Shown one piece after another: positions 14,805 to 23,301 of a DNA stretch of 64,000 nt. Below the pieces are notes generated by a model that saw only the letters and a program-made list of their open reading frames with translations, ran no database searches and was not told the DNA's origin. The translations under genes were made by a program, and so were the position numbers. Source of the stretch: Staphylococcus sp. (lineage in GTDB: Bacteria; Bacteroidota; Bacteroidia; Bacteroidales; Muribaculaceae); the NCBI GenBank assembly GCA_023665865.1, contig JAMPDC010000001.1:2178021-2242020 (forward strand), in the 5' to 3' direction. The first letter of the stretch is position 1. Every line of letters begins with the position of its first letter.

Positions 14805-17800
14805 TTATTTTTTTGTAGTCTCAACCTCTACGATTCTTCCTGAATCAAGATAGTAGAGATAGCCTCTGACCCCGGAGTGACCGATTGACTCGTACAGTGT
14901 GATATATTCCCGTACTTGTTTCATATATCGGCGTGGATCCTGCGAGCCGCTTTTGAAATCGATGATATCAATGTGTCCGTCGGCAGTCCATACCACTCGG
15001 TCAGGACGGCGTGTGTCATCTCCTCCGATTGCGATAGGCCGTTCAATAAGTACACGCTTGTAATCGTTGAACCATCGTGCGGCATGAGGATCATTGACCC
15101 GGTTAAGGATTATGTCGTGGATTTTTGCGATGTCGTCAGTTGTCAATTCTTTCGCTTTGCGCGAGTGACGCAGTGAGTTGATTGCCATCTCAACATCATT
15201 GCTGTGCCTGATTGAGGCCATCGTGTCGTGGAGCATTACACCTCGGTCCCTGGCATCGTCGATGTTATAATATTTCTCTTCGAGGCAGGTGTTGGCCCAG
15301 ATATCTCTATCGAGATTAGAAGGGTAGGTGTCAAGATTTAAGATCCCGGCAGGACGGAGTGCTGTTTTCTCTGCCACGTGTTTCATTTCCGGAGATGTTG
15401 GTACGCCGATAGTCAGCTTCTGATCTTCAAATCCGAATGACATGTAGGGCGAGATGCTATCTGAATCTCGATCGGATGTGGTTTCAAGCGAGCTACAAAA
15501 ATCCGGTGTGCATGCGTTGATGGCATCAATGATTTCTTTCGCCATGTTCTGTCCACTTGCGCTGACCGGAAGGCCGATATGAAGTTCATTGACCGCTCGT
15601 GTGAACGCTACATATAGAAGATTGACTCTATCAAGTAGTTTTTGCCTGCACACTTCTTCATATTTTTCCTTAAAAGGAGTTTCCAACATTTTTGAAGATA
15701 TATTCAGCGGCAGCATCGGTGGAAGACAGTCGGCCGGGACGCCCGGTATCTCATCGAGTTTAAACCATGCCGGCTCCGGTATATTGGCCTCAGACAACTC
15801 TGCAAACGGGATATGCACACACGGGTATTCAAGTCCCTTTGATTTATGGATGGTGAGTATATTCAGAGCCGTGTCATCCTGCGCTCCAGCCACCGGCGTC
15901 GTGTTGCCTTTCTCATCCCACCATTTAAGGAAGGACCGTATATCGCCATGTCCGCGACCTACAAATTCTGTCACCAGATCTTGAAAGACATTGAGATATA
16001 GGTTTGATGTCTCACGCTCATGGAGAGGGACGAAGTCAGCAATGATCTGTTCGACTAACGATATGAGGTCTACTGAATTTGGCGCTTTTTCAGTGACGGT
16101 TTCTTTGCCTGCGTCTTTGACAATATCTGTTTTGTCATCGTCCATTGCACTCAATGCTTTCAAAAGAGAGGTGGCCGAGCTTTGGCCCAGGCTTTTTTCA
16201 TTTTCAAAGCGGTTCATCAAGGCCGCCAGTTCTCTCTTTGTTTTTTTCTTGGGGGATGTTGAGAAGTTGGTCGCGCTTATCAAGCGTAGGCGGCTCACGA
16301 TCAGTGACACTACCGGTGAATTGCCGAGCATGAGTGAGTTGTCGGAAACAATGCGGAAGTGTGGGAAAGTAGGGTCGGCTTTGACGGTTTCTTCAAGATG
16401 CCGGATGATGATTTCGCCCTCGGCACCTTTTCTGACGAGGATAGCGATTTCTCCAGGTTTGTAGCCCGATTCGAGTTCTCTCCGAAGATTTGTGGTCAGT
16501 TTGTCAAGAGCCACCGGTAGCCACTCTTCCTTCTTTCTGCCATCATACAGATCAACAGTCACATATCCGGAATGGCTGATATGCTTTTCGGATACCTGCT
16601 GAGCTACGTTAAGATAGATTTCTTCCAATCCGACATTCTTGACCAATGCCGAGAAAAAAGTATTGTTAAAGCGGACAACATCTGCTGATGACCGCCAGTT
16701 GGTATTCTCGGCAAGAGTATTTCCTCGGATGTCACATCTATCTATAGCAATTTCATCGGTATGAAGATTATGGAGAAGAGAAGGGTCGCTGTTTCGGAAG
16801 CGGTAGATGCACTGTTTCTCATCTCCGATCACGAGATTGTCATGGTCATACGACAGACTTTCCCCTATGAGAGGTCTTATATTGCTCCATTGGCTAAAGG
16901 ATGTGTCTTGAAATTCATCGATAAGATAATGTTTGAACCACACACCGACTCTCTCATAAAGGAATGGAGCATCTTCATCACCGATGATCTTGGAAATTAG
17001 GGCGTTTGTATCGCTCAGCAGGATCGTGGAATTTTCACGGCGATATTTGTCGATATATTCCGCAAGATACGACAGCAGCCCAAGCTGGTAAAGATTGTTG
17101 CTTATTATGCGCAAGGTGGTGACCTGAGTGAACGAAAACTTTATCATGTCTAAGGCATGGGCTATACAGCCGTCGAGCTCCTCACTCGGTACAGGGGATT
17201 TTTTAGTCGCTTTCTTATATGTGGCTCGGATATCGTCGGCGGCTTTCATCAATGTCTTGGAAGGGGCATCGTCAATATAACCGGTAGCGCTCCATTTAGT
17301 CAAGGCAGACTGAATATTACTTAGTACAAAGTCTTTCATCCCGCTTGATTCAATCATCGCGGTAGCATCGGCACAAGCCTTGGCCGTCTGCGACGATATC
17401 TGACGGATATGGTTATAAATGCAATCCTTGAACCGGTTGAATCGTTCGTTGTCCGAAAGATAGTCGAGCAATTCCTTTTCATGCTCGCGGTATGTGTCAT
17501 CCGTGATTTTGTCTATAAACTTTATCAGGTTGACATGGAGATCAAGCGAACGGTTAAAGATGTTGAAACTCTTGCCATCCTCAATGAGCTGGGTCATATA
17601 GCTCGTGAGCCAGTTGACGAGATGTGTCATCTTCTTGTCTTTGGCTCCGTGATTCAAATCCTGCAGAAGCTTGTCGACACTCATTCCGATGATAGTCTTG
17701 TCGTTGAGTTCAAGCTCATAGTTACCGGCTACTTCTGCTTCACGCGCAAACGACCGGAGAATTGTCTGAAAGAATGAATCAATAGTCGAGACGCTGAAGA

Positions 17801-18149
17801 AATTGAAGTCATAGAGCAGATCTTTCAGAGCTGTGGCCGCTACAGCCGCAAGCTCTGACTTCGAGCAATTAAAACATTCACATAGGCCGACTGCATACGG
17901 GCTCTCCTTTTCCCATCCTTTTTCAAGACGCGCGATCACGGCAAGTTCATGGATAATGCGGGTTTTCATCTCTTCGGTTGCCTTATTTGTAAATGTAATG
18001 GCAAGCACCGAACGGTGAGAGAACCTTCTGTTCTTGTTGAGATGGTAATTACCCGATTCGTCCTTATGGCCGAGAATCAGTTTGATGTATTCACGGGCGA
18101 GGGTATAAGTTTTGCCTGAACCTGCTGATGCCTTGTAGATATTGATCAT
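14805..18149 (-). CDS. UvrD/Rep-type helicase-nuclease, AddA/RecB-like (exonuclease V beta type)
   Basis: 1114 residues. Superfamily 1 helicase with a C-terminal nuclease, acting on double-strand DNA ends in recombination repair. Walker A is at the N-terminus (ASAGSGKTYTLA, residues 7-18). Then come FTNKATEEMKTRI (motif Ia), LIDEFQDTSFSQW (Walker B), GDEKQCIYRFR (motif III), LTIHKSKGLEYPCVHI (motif V) and LLYVAFTRAV (motif VI). The last 100 residues hold the PD-(D/E)xK nuclease: PDRVVW, IDIIDFKSG and YMKQVREY. The AddB-type partner, often adjacent in relatives, is absent here: the upstream neighbour is the SUI1 gene 21 bases away. It could work with a distant AddB. Confidence 0.92.
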   Translation of the reverse strand: MINIYKASAGSGKTYTLAREYIKLILGHKDESGNYHLNKNRRFSHRSVLAITFTNKATEEMKTRIIHELAVIARLEKGWEKESPYAVGLCECFNCSKSELAAVAATALKDLLYDFNFFSVSTIDSFFQTILRSFAREAEVAGNYELELNDKTIIGMSVDKLLQDLNHGAKDKKMTHLVNWLTSYMTQLIEDGKSFNIFNRSLDLHVNLIKFIDKITDDTYREHEKELLDYLSDNERFNRFKDCIYNHIRQISSQTAKACADATAMIESSGMKDFVLSNIQSALTKWSATGYIDDAPSKTLMKAADDIRATYKKATKKSPVPSEELDGCIAHALDMIKFSFTQVTTLRIISNNLYQLGLLSYLAEYIDKYRRENSTILLSDTNALISKIIGDEDAPFLYERVGVWFKHYLIDEFQDTSFSQWSNIRPLIGESLSYDHDNLVIGDEKQCIYRFRNSDPSLLHNLHTDEIAIDRCDIRGNTLAENTNWRSSADVVRFNNTFFSALVKNVGLEEIYLNVAQQVSEKHISHSGYVTVDLYDGRKKEEWLPVALDKLTTNLRRELESGYKPGEIAILVRKGAEGEIIIRHLEETVKADPTFPHFRIVSDNSLMLGNSPVVSLIVSRLRLISATNFSTSPKKKTKRELAALMNRFENEKSLGQSSATSLLKALSAMDDDKTDIVKDAGKETVTEKAPNSVDLISLVEQIIADFVPLHERETSNLYLNVFQDLVTEFVGRGHGDIRSFLKWWDEKGNTTPVAGAQDDTALNILTIHKSKGLEYPCVHIPFAELSEANIPEPAWFKLDEIPGVPADCLPPMLPLNISSKMLETPFKEKYEEVCRQKLLDRVNLLYVAFTRAVNELHIGLPVSASGQNMAKEIIDAINACTPDFCSSLETTSDRDSDSISPYMSFGFEDQKLTIGVPTSPEMKHVAEKTALRPAGILNLDTYPSNLDRDIWANTCLEEKYYNIDDARDRGVMLHDTMASIRHSNDVEMAINSLRHSRKAKELTTDDIAKIHDIILNRVNDPHAARWFNDYKRVLIERPIAIGGDDTRRPDRVVWTADGHIDIIDFKSGSQDPRRYMKQVREYITLYESIGHSGVRGYLYYLDSGRIVEVETTKK

Positions 18150-18170
18150 GACCGTGTCGACGCAAGCGGA

Positions 18171-18491
18171 TTATTTCACCTTAAAGCCAAGTTCGATAAG
18201 AATCCGCTTCACATCCGCGACTCGTTCGCCCTGGATGAGTATCTCACCACCACGCGCAGAGCCCCCTGTCGACAGTTTGGATTTGAGTTTTGACGCTATA
18301 TCTTTAAGCTCATCGTCAGAACACGAAAAGCCTACGGCAAGTGTGGCGGTTTTTCCTTTCCGGCCTTTCCTGTCAATACAGACCTCGATGACATCCGTTT
18401 TTTTTGGTGCCGTCGGCTCCTGCGGTATGAATTCTTCTCTCTCGAGTTCGCCGTCATTGACTTTCTGAGAGAGTATATCTTTCCAGTCCAT
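18171..18491 (-). CDS. SUI1/YciH-family translation initiation factor
   Basis: 106 residues from the ATG at 18491; a GTG two codons earlier is less likely. The C-terminal 70 residues form the SUI1 (eIF1-like) fold: DVIEVCIDRKGRKGKTATLA, then KLKSKLSTGGSARGGEILIQ, then GERVADVKRILIELGFKVK. The Gly-rich loop STGGSARGG contacts the ribosome in eIF1. Bacterial YciH members influence start-site fidelity or stress translation. It sits 16 bases after the lipoprotein at 18508 and 21 bases before the helicase, so it is probably part of the same transcript; no functional link is evident. Confidence 0.9.
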   Translation of the reverse strand: MDWKDILSQKVNDGELEREEFIPQEPTAPKKTDVIEVCIDRKGRKGKTATLAVGFSCSDDELKDIASKLKSKLSTGGSARGGEILIQGERVADVKRILIELGFKVK

Positions 18492-18507
18492 TGTCACTTA
18501 GATTATG

Positions 18508-18999
18508 TTAATTCTGACGTTTGGCCTGTCCTTCCGATAATATTTCATCGGTGATCGCCATCTCACAACTGTCGTTGACATAGTCATTTTCCTCCGGAAT
18601 CTCGCGGGGGGTATCAAGAGTATGCACGATTGTCGACAACGTCATGACATATTTTGTCTGGTCAACCGGAAGTGAGCGATAGTAGGCTGTGGCTGAATCC
18701 CGATTGATCTTATAGGCATCTCTGTAACACTGCACGGCAAGCTCGACATCCTCGGGGGAATCTGATTTTTCGTTCAACTGCATGTATATGACAGATAGTC
18801 GGGCCATCTGGGACGCTTCCATTCCTGAAAGGTCTTTCTTCCCGAGGATATGTCCACAGATTTCTCTTGTCGCACTCTCGTTATCATTTGCAAAAGCAAG
18901 TTCTGCCGAGGTGATCTGCTCGGAGATAGAGGAATGACCGCATGCCGACATCAGGATGCCGGCCGATGCAGTGATGATAATAAATGCGTGTCTTAACAT
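18508..18999 (-). CDS. Small lipoprotein of unknown function, helical repeat-like
   Basis: 163 residues with a lipobox MSAC (Cys20). The mature part is alpha-helical: AELAFANDNESATREICGHI, then ASQMARLSVIYMQLNEKSDS and VELAVQCYRDAYKINRDSAT form a pattern like two TPR helices. The end is acidic (PEENDYVNDSCEMAITDEIL). No family recognised. Second of two lipoprotein genes in tandem after pyrD; they are not similar to each other. Confidence 0.75.
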   Translation of the reverse strand: MLRHAFIIITASAGILMSACGHSSISEQITSAELAFANDNESATREICGHILGKKDLSGMEASQMARLSVIYMQLNEKSDSPEDVELAVQCYRDAYKINRDSATAYYRSLPVDQTKYVMTLSTIVHTLDTPREIPEENDYVNDSCEMAITDEILSEGQAKRQN

Positions 19000-19040
19000 A
19001 AGATTGTTATTGCTGGAATATTTAGTTTTTGGTATTGGAT

Positions 19041-19445
19041 TTATTCATTTCGTCGTTGATAGAGATAGGAGATGCCATCATGACCGAGTTGAAGAGTGAA
19101 GTCAGTATGGCCGATCAGTTTTTGGGCTAATCTTTCGGGAATATGACCAATAAGAGTGCTGTCGCCTTCAAAAGTCAGCGATGACGGCTTGGTATTAATG
19201 ATTAGTGAATCATTTTCTACATTCCACTCTCCTTCGACACTATAAGTAAGGACTCCCGGCTTGATTGCCCGTATAACGCATGTCCCATCTTTCTTTAACA
19301 CCATTACCGGCTCTGTCTGCGAGATTTCGGTGTTGTAATATGTGCCGACAATCTTTTTTGCATCGCCGCTCAGATGGGAGCATGACGCTAACAATGCAAT
19401 CGATGCGATTGAATTACCAAGCATGAGGAGTCTTGTCGCTTTCAT
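19041..19445 (-). CDS. Small lipoprotein, lipocalin-like beta protein
   Basis: 134 residues, lipobox LLASC (Cys22). The mature sequence has regular short beta strands: KIVGTYYNTE, PVMVLKKDGTCVIRA, VEGEWNVENDSLIIN, GISYLYQRR. The pattern IVGTYY ... GTC ... GEW ... DSLII is what small lipocalin-like or copper-resistance-type barrels of Bacteroidetes look like. The precise family is uncertain. It follows pyrD by 46 bases. Confidence 0.75.
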   Translation of the reverse strand: MKATRLLMLGNSIASIALLASCSHLSGDAKKIVGTYYNTEISQTEPVMVLKKDGTCVIRAIKPGVLTYSVEGEWNVENDSLIINTKPSSLTFEGDSTLIGHIPERLAQKLIGHTDFTLQLGHDGISYLYQRRNE

Positions 19446-19491
19446 AGCATATTTGTTTTGGAGGGATAATTATCCCCGTTGTTTTATTTGG

Positions 19492-20400
19492 TCAGATGCA
19501 ACCTACGATTTCATTGATATCTGCAATGCCGTGACGCGAGCAATAATCCTCCATGAAATCAATGACCTTCATTGTGACATTTGGATCGACAAAATTTGCG
19601 GTGCCGATTTCGATTGCTCTCGCACCTGCAAGCATAAACTCGATCGCATCGCGTCCGTCCATGATGCCGCCAAGACCGACAACCGGAATCTTCACGGATT
19701 TTGCCACCTGCCAGACCATTCTGACGGCAACCGGTCTTACTGCCGGCCCTGACAGTCCACCTGTGATGGTCGAAAGGTGAGGCTTGCGGCGCTCGACATC
19801 TATTGACATACCCATCAATGTATTGATCAGCGATACCGAGTCAGCTCCTTCTGCCTCGACAGCTTTGGCTATATCAGCAATAGAAGTGACATTCGGCGAA
19901 AGTTTGACAATCAATGTTTTGTCGGGATATGCCTCTCGCACAGCTTTAGTGACTGACGCTGCTCCGGTGGTGGTTGTTCCGAAGGCCATACCTCCCTCCT
20001 TGACATTGGGACAAGAGATGTTTACTTCAATCGCGCTGACGCCATCGAGGGAATGGAGGCGGCGCGCGGTTTCGGCATAGTCATCGACATTAGCGCCTGA
20101 GACATTGACGATAAGTTTTGATTTGAAATCTTTGATGCGTGGATAGATATGCTCAATGAAATAATCCACTCCTTTATTCTGCAAACCCACGGCATTGAGC
20201 ATTCCGGCCGGTGTCTCGACCATTCGGGGATAGTCGTTACCCTGACGGGGATTGAGAGTGGTACCCTTGATGATATAACCACCGAGACGGTTTATGTCAA
20301 TGAAAGGTGTGAACTCTTCGCCATAGCCGAAAGTTCCGGATGCTGTGAGTACGGGATTCTGAAGCTGGAGCTTACCTATGTTGACTGAAAGATTTGCCAT
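19492..20400 (-). CDS. pyrD: Dihydroorotate dehydrogenase, catalytic subunit (type 1B)
   Basis: 302 residues. TIM-barrel FMN enzyme oxidising dihydroorotate to orotate in pyrimidine synthesis. Marks: NPVLTASGTFGYGEEF (about 16), NVSGANVDDYAETAR (about 99), VNISCPNVKEGGMAFG (about 124-139, with the type 1B catalytic Cys in SCPN), VKLSPNVT and the phosphate loop GLGGIMDGRDAIEFMLAGA (about 240-258), EIGTANF. Works as a heterotetramer with PyrK, which is encoded immediately upstream with a gap of 40 bases and passes electrons to NAD. Confidence 0.96.
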   Translation of the reverse strand: MANLSVNIGKLQLQNPVLTASGTFGYGEEFTPFIDINRLGGYIIKGTTLNPRQGNDYPRMVETPAGMLNAVGLQNKGVDYFIEHIYPRIKDFKSKLIVNVSGANVDDYAETARRLHSLDGVSAIEVNISCPNVKEGGMAFGTTTTGAASVTKAVREAYPDKTLIVKLSPNVTSIADIAKAVEAEGADSVSLINTLMGMSIDVERRKPHLSTITGGLSGPAVRPVAVRMVWQVAKSVKIPVVGLGGIMDGRDAIEFMLAGARAIEIGTANFVDPNVTMKVIDFMEDYCSRHGIADINEIVGCI

Positions 20401-20440
20401 TGTATTCTTCGGATTGTTTGAGAAGTCGTTTAGATTTTGT

Positions 20441-21211
20441 TTAATCCCAGGTCAGTTTATTGATATTGAAAACCGGGCCTTCAGTGCAGACGCAGACATT
20501 GCCTTTCACTGTTTTTTCAACGCAACAGAGACAAGCTCCAAGACCGCACGCCATCATGTTTTCAAGCGAGACCTCGCAGTCCACATTGTTCTTCCAGGCC
20601 ACCTTTGCGACTGCCTTCATCATCGGTGCGGGGCCGCAGCAATAGTAGCGGTGGAAACCGCCTTCGAGAACCGGATGCGCCGTGACAAAGCCTTTGACTC
20701 CTTCAGAGCCATCCTCTGTGCAGACATGCACAGTCCCGACTTCCTTGAATTCCTCGATCGAAAGAAGATCTGCCGCTGATCGCGTGCCTAAAAGAAACTC
20801 CGGCTTGAAGCCTGCTTCCTTTAGCTTTTTGCCAAGATAGAGCAGGGGGGCTACTCCGACACCGCCACCTATGAGGAGCATCTTAGCGCCGGCAGGAGCT
20901 TCCATCGAAAACCCGTTGCCGAGTGGAAGAAGCAGGTTCAGTGTTTCTCCAGATTTCATATCCATGAGGGCCGAGGTGCCGCGGCCTGCATTTCTGACAA
21001 GAAGAGTGAGTATGTTGTTACGCTGGTCAACATCATTGATTGAAATAGGACGTCTCAACAACACTCCCGGGGTGTTGACAGCCACTTCTACAAATTGTCC
21101 GGGCAGCATTGACGGGAGATAGCTCCCGTCAGCAGGCGCGAGGCGCATTTTACAATAGGTGCTTCCTATTTTTGTATTATCGACGATGATAAAGTCTTTG
21201 ACTTGCTTCAT
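20441..21211 (-). CDS. pyrK: Dihydroorotate dehydrogenase, electron-transfer subunit
   Basis: 256 residues. An N-terminal FAD-binding barrel (MLPGQFVEVAV, LLRRPISINDVD: the RxxS motif for FAD phosphate) is followed by an NAD-binding domain (MLLIGGGVGVAPLLYLGKKL) and a C-terminal [2Fe-2S] site with Cys in CGLGACLCCVEKTVKGNVCVC. Transfers electrons from PyrD-FMN to NAD. First gene of a minus-strand run pyrK-pyrD-lipoprotein-lipoprotein-SUI1-helicase. Its promoter is at 21263-21294. Confidence 0.95.
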   Translation of the reverse strand: MKQVKDFIIVDNTKIGSTYCKMRLAPADGSYLPSMLPGQFVEVAVNTPGVLLRRPISINDVDQRNNILTLLVRNAGRGTSALMDMKSGETLNLLLPLGNGFSMEAPAGAKMLLIGGGVGVAPLLYLGKKLKEAGFKPEFLLGTRSAADLLSIEEFKEVGTVHVCTEDGSEGVKGFVTAHPVLEGGFHRYYCCGPAPMMKAVAKVAWKNNVDCEVSLENMMACGLGACLCCVEKTVKGNVCVCTEGPVFNINKLTWD

Positions 21212-21262
21212 GGTGAGTTATGTTGTCTTGTCTGATTCTATATCGGAGTTATTCAATCAGTA

Positions 21263-21294
21263 CAAAATTAGTAATTTTCCACTCACACACCAAA
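21263..21294 (-). promoter_or_regulatory. Promoter of pyrK
   Basis: Minus strand: TTTG (21294-21291), 20 bases, then TAATTTTG (21270-21263). About 52 bases before the pyrK ATG. No attenuator-like hairpin is seen in the short leader. Confidence 0.7.
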
Positions 21295-21396
21295 TATATG
21301 TTTCAAAAAGCCGTTTGTATGCCTTCTAAATATAGGTAATCCGTCATAAAGATTGTTTTAACAATTTTATCGCACTAAACTTCGGGAATTTTTCGC

Positions 21397-21404
21397 TATT
21401 TTTG
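21397..21404 (+). promoter_or_regulatory. -7 box of the pectin gene pair
   Basis: TATTTTTG, 44 bases before the ATG at 21448. No good TTTG -33 box is in place, which may mean regulated expression. Confidence 0.5.
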
Positions 21405-21447
21405 CACTCGATTACCATGGATTAACTTTAAATACAATCATTCACAC

Positions 21448-23271
21448 ATGAAAAAATTTATACTTACAGTGGCATCCTTGCTCTCCGGCTTCGGACTGAT
21501 TATGGCTGACGAGATGGTGCCTGCATTTCCCGGTGCTGAAGGTCACGGACGTTACGTCACCGGTGGTCGTGGCGGAGAAGTCCGACATGTGACAAATCTC
21601 GATGACAATGGCCCCGGTTCATTACGTGAAGCTCTTAAAGGAACTGCGCCAAAGATTATAGTTTTTGACGTCAGCGGTTATATCGATTTGAAATCGCAGC
21701 TGAATGTGACTTCAAACACCACGATTGCAGGTCAGACTGCCCCCGATGGAGGCATTACCTTGCGCTACCATACATTGTATTTTGGAAATTGCGACAATGT
21801 AATCGTGCGATTCATCCGTTCACGCCGCTCGCAGGTAAAGGATGTCAATGACAGTGCAGATGCAACATGGGGACGCAATCGTAAGAACATCATGCTCGAT
21901 CACTGCTCATTCTCATGGAGTATCGACGAGGTGGCCTCGTTCTACGACAACCGTAACTTCACTATGCAGTGGTGTACTATTGCCGAAGGTCTTGCCAATC
22001 CCGGACACTCAAAGGGTACTCACAGCTATGGAGGCATCTGGGGTGGCAAAAACGCATCTTTCCATCACAACTTCATAGCTCATGTGCAGAATCGCGCTCC
22101 GCGTTTCAACGGAGCCCGTTATGGCTGGACAGGATATGATAAAGAGAAATATAGCTCTACTGTCGATGCAGAGCGTGTGGATTTCCGCAACTGCCTTATT
22201 TATAACTGGGGTAACGGAAACGGTTGCTACGGAGGCCCCGGTGGTGGATATATAAACATTGTCAACAACTATTACAAGGCCGGCCCCGGTACTAAGAACA
22301 AGACACGAGTGACTGAAATTTCAGTTGCAAAAGAAGGGAATGCCGACAAGAAACATCCTGAACTATATGGCTATTCTTCGCGCTACTATATCAACGGCAA
22401 CTATGTGTCTGCCGCCCCCAATCCTGAGAATTACGACTGGGCTGGTGTAATTACTGATGGTGGTCTTGTCACCAAAGATGGTGTAAAATATATCAAGGAT
22501 GCCGCGCATCGTTTTGGTGAGAATGTCACCTATCATCCGATTGACATTGGCAACCGTGTCAGCAATATTGTCGATTGTGTGACATTGAAACTCGATGAAG
22601 CTATTGATCCCGGAGAGGTGACTACACACAGCTCACAGACTGCCTACGACAAGGTGCTCATCTATGGCGGTGCTTCGTGCTATAGAGACGCGGTTGATGC
22701 TCGCTATATGGAGGAAACACGCACAGGTACCACTGCTTATTTGGGAAATGTGCCTTATGTAACTCCTGATTCGATATATCCGACTTCGGGTACCGCCGGT
22801 ATCCTCGACTTTATCAATGATCCATCCAAGGAGGCCAATCCCGGCACTGCGAGCTTCCCGGAGTTGCCATCTCTCACTCGGGCAGCCGACTATGACACTG
22901 ATGGCGACGGTATGCCGGACGCCTGGGAGATTGAAAATGGTCTTAATCCCAATGACGCATCGGATGGCAAGGCTTACACTCTTGATCCGAAAGGGTGGTA
23001 TGATAATCTCGAGGTATATCTCAGCTGCCTCGTTGAAAACATCATGAAGGGTGGCAACTCGGACGCTGTCGAGGCTGTTGATGAATACTATCCGAAAGCC
23101 AAAGGTACGCCTACAAAGATCGAGTCTGTCGTGACCAAGGGTGAAATCTCTAAGATTGAGTATTACAATCTTCAGGGCATGCGCCTCAACGAACCGATCG
23201 ACGGTATCAATATCCGCCGTATCATCTACACCAACGGTAAGGTCGAGACCGATAAGGTCATTAAGAAATAG
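21448..23271 (+). CDS. Pectate lyase, polysaccharide lyase family 1 type
   Basis: 607 residues. Signal peptide of about 20 residues (SGFGLIMA), then a right-handed beta-helix of the PL1 class: AFPGAEGHGRYVTGGRGGEV, VTNLDDNGPGSLREALKG, IVFDVSGYIDLK, TIAGQTAPDGGITL, IMLDHCSFSWSIDEVASFYD, SFHHNFIAHVQNRAPRFNGA. The ADDDH-like and RAPRF stretches carry the usual Ca- and substrate-binding residues. At about 490-510 DTDGDGMPDAWEIENGLNPN is a calcium-binding thrombospondin-3-like loop. The last 45 residues (KIEYYNLQGMRLNEPIDGIN, IRRIIYTNGK ... KK) resemble a T9SS C-terminal sorting domain. It would cleave polygalacturonate by beta-elimination outside the cell. The next gene, 30 bases on, hydrolyses the same polymer. 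Confidence 0.9.
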   Translation: MKKFILTVASLLSGFGLIMADEMVPAFPGAEGHGRYVTGGRGGEVRHVTNLDDNGPGSLREALKGTAPKIIVFDVSGYIDLKSQLNVTSNTTIAGQTAPDGGITLRYHTLYFGNCDNVIVRFIRSRRSQVKDVNDSADATWGRNRKNIMLDHCSFSWSIDEVASFYDNRNFTMQWCTIAEGLANPGHSKGTHSYGGIWGGKNASFHHNFIAHVQNRAPRFNGARYGWTGYDKEKYSSTVDAERVDFRNCLIYNWGNGNGCYGGPGGGYINIVNNYYKAGPGTKNKTRVTEISVAKEGNADKKHPELYGYSSRYYINGNYVSAAPNPENYDWAGVITDGGLVTKDGVKYIKDAAHRFGENVTYHPIDIGNRVSNIVDCVTLKLDEAIDPGEVTTHSSQTAYDKVLIYGGASCYRDAVDARYMEETRTGTTAYLGNVPYVTPDSIYPTSGTAGILDFINDPSKEANPGTASFPELPSLTRAADYDTDGDGMPDAWEIENGLNPNDASDGKAYTLDPKGWYDNLEVYLSCLVENIMKGGNSDAVEAVDEYYPKAKGTPTKIESVVTKGEISKIEYYNLQGMRLNEPIDGINIRRIIYTNGKVETDKVIKK

Positions 23272-23301
23272 GCCAATTCTGACAAATATTCCCCCGCCAA
23301 T

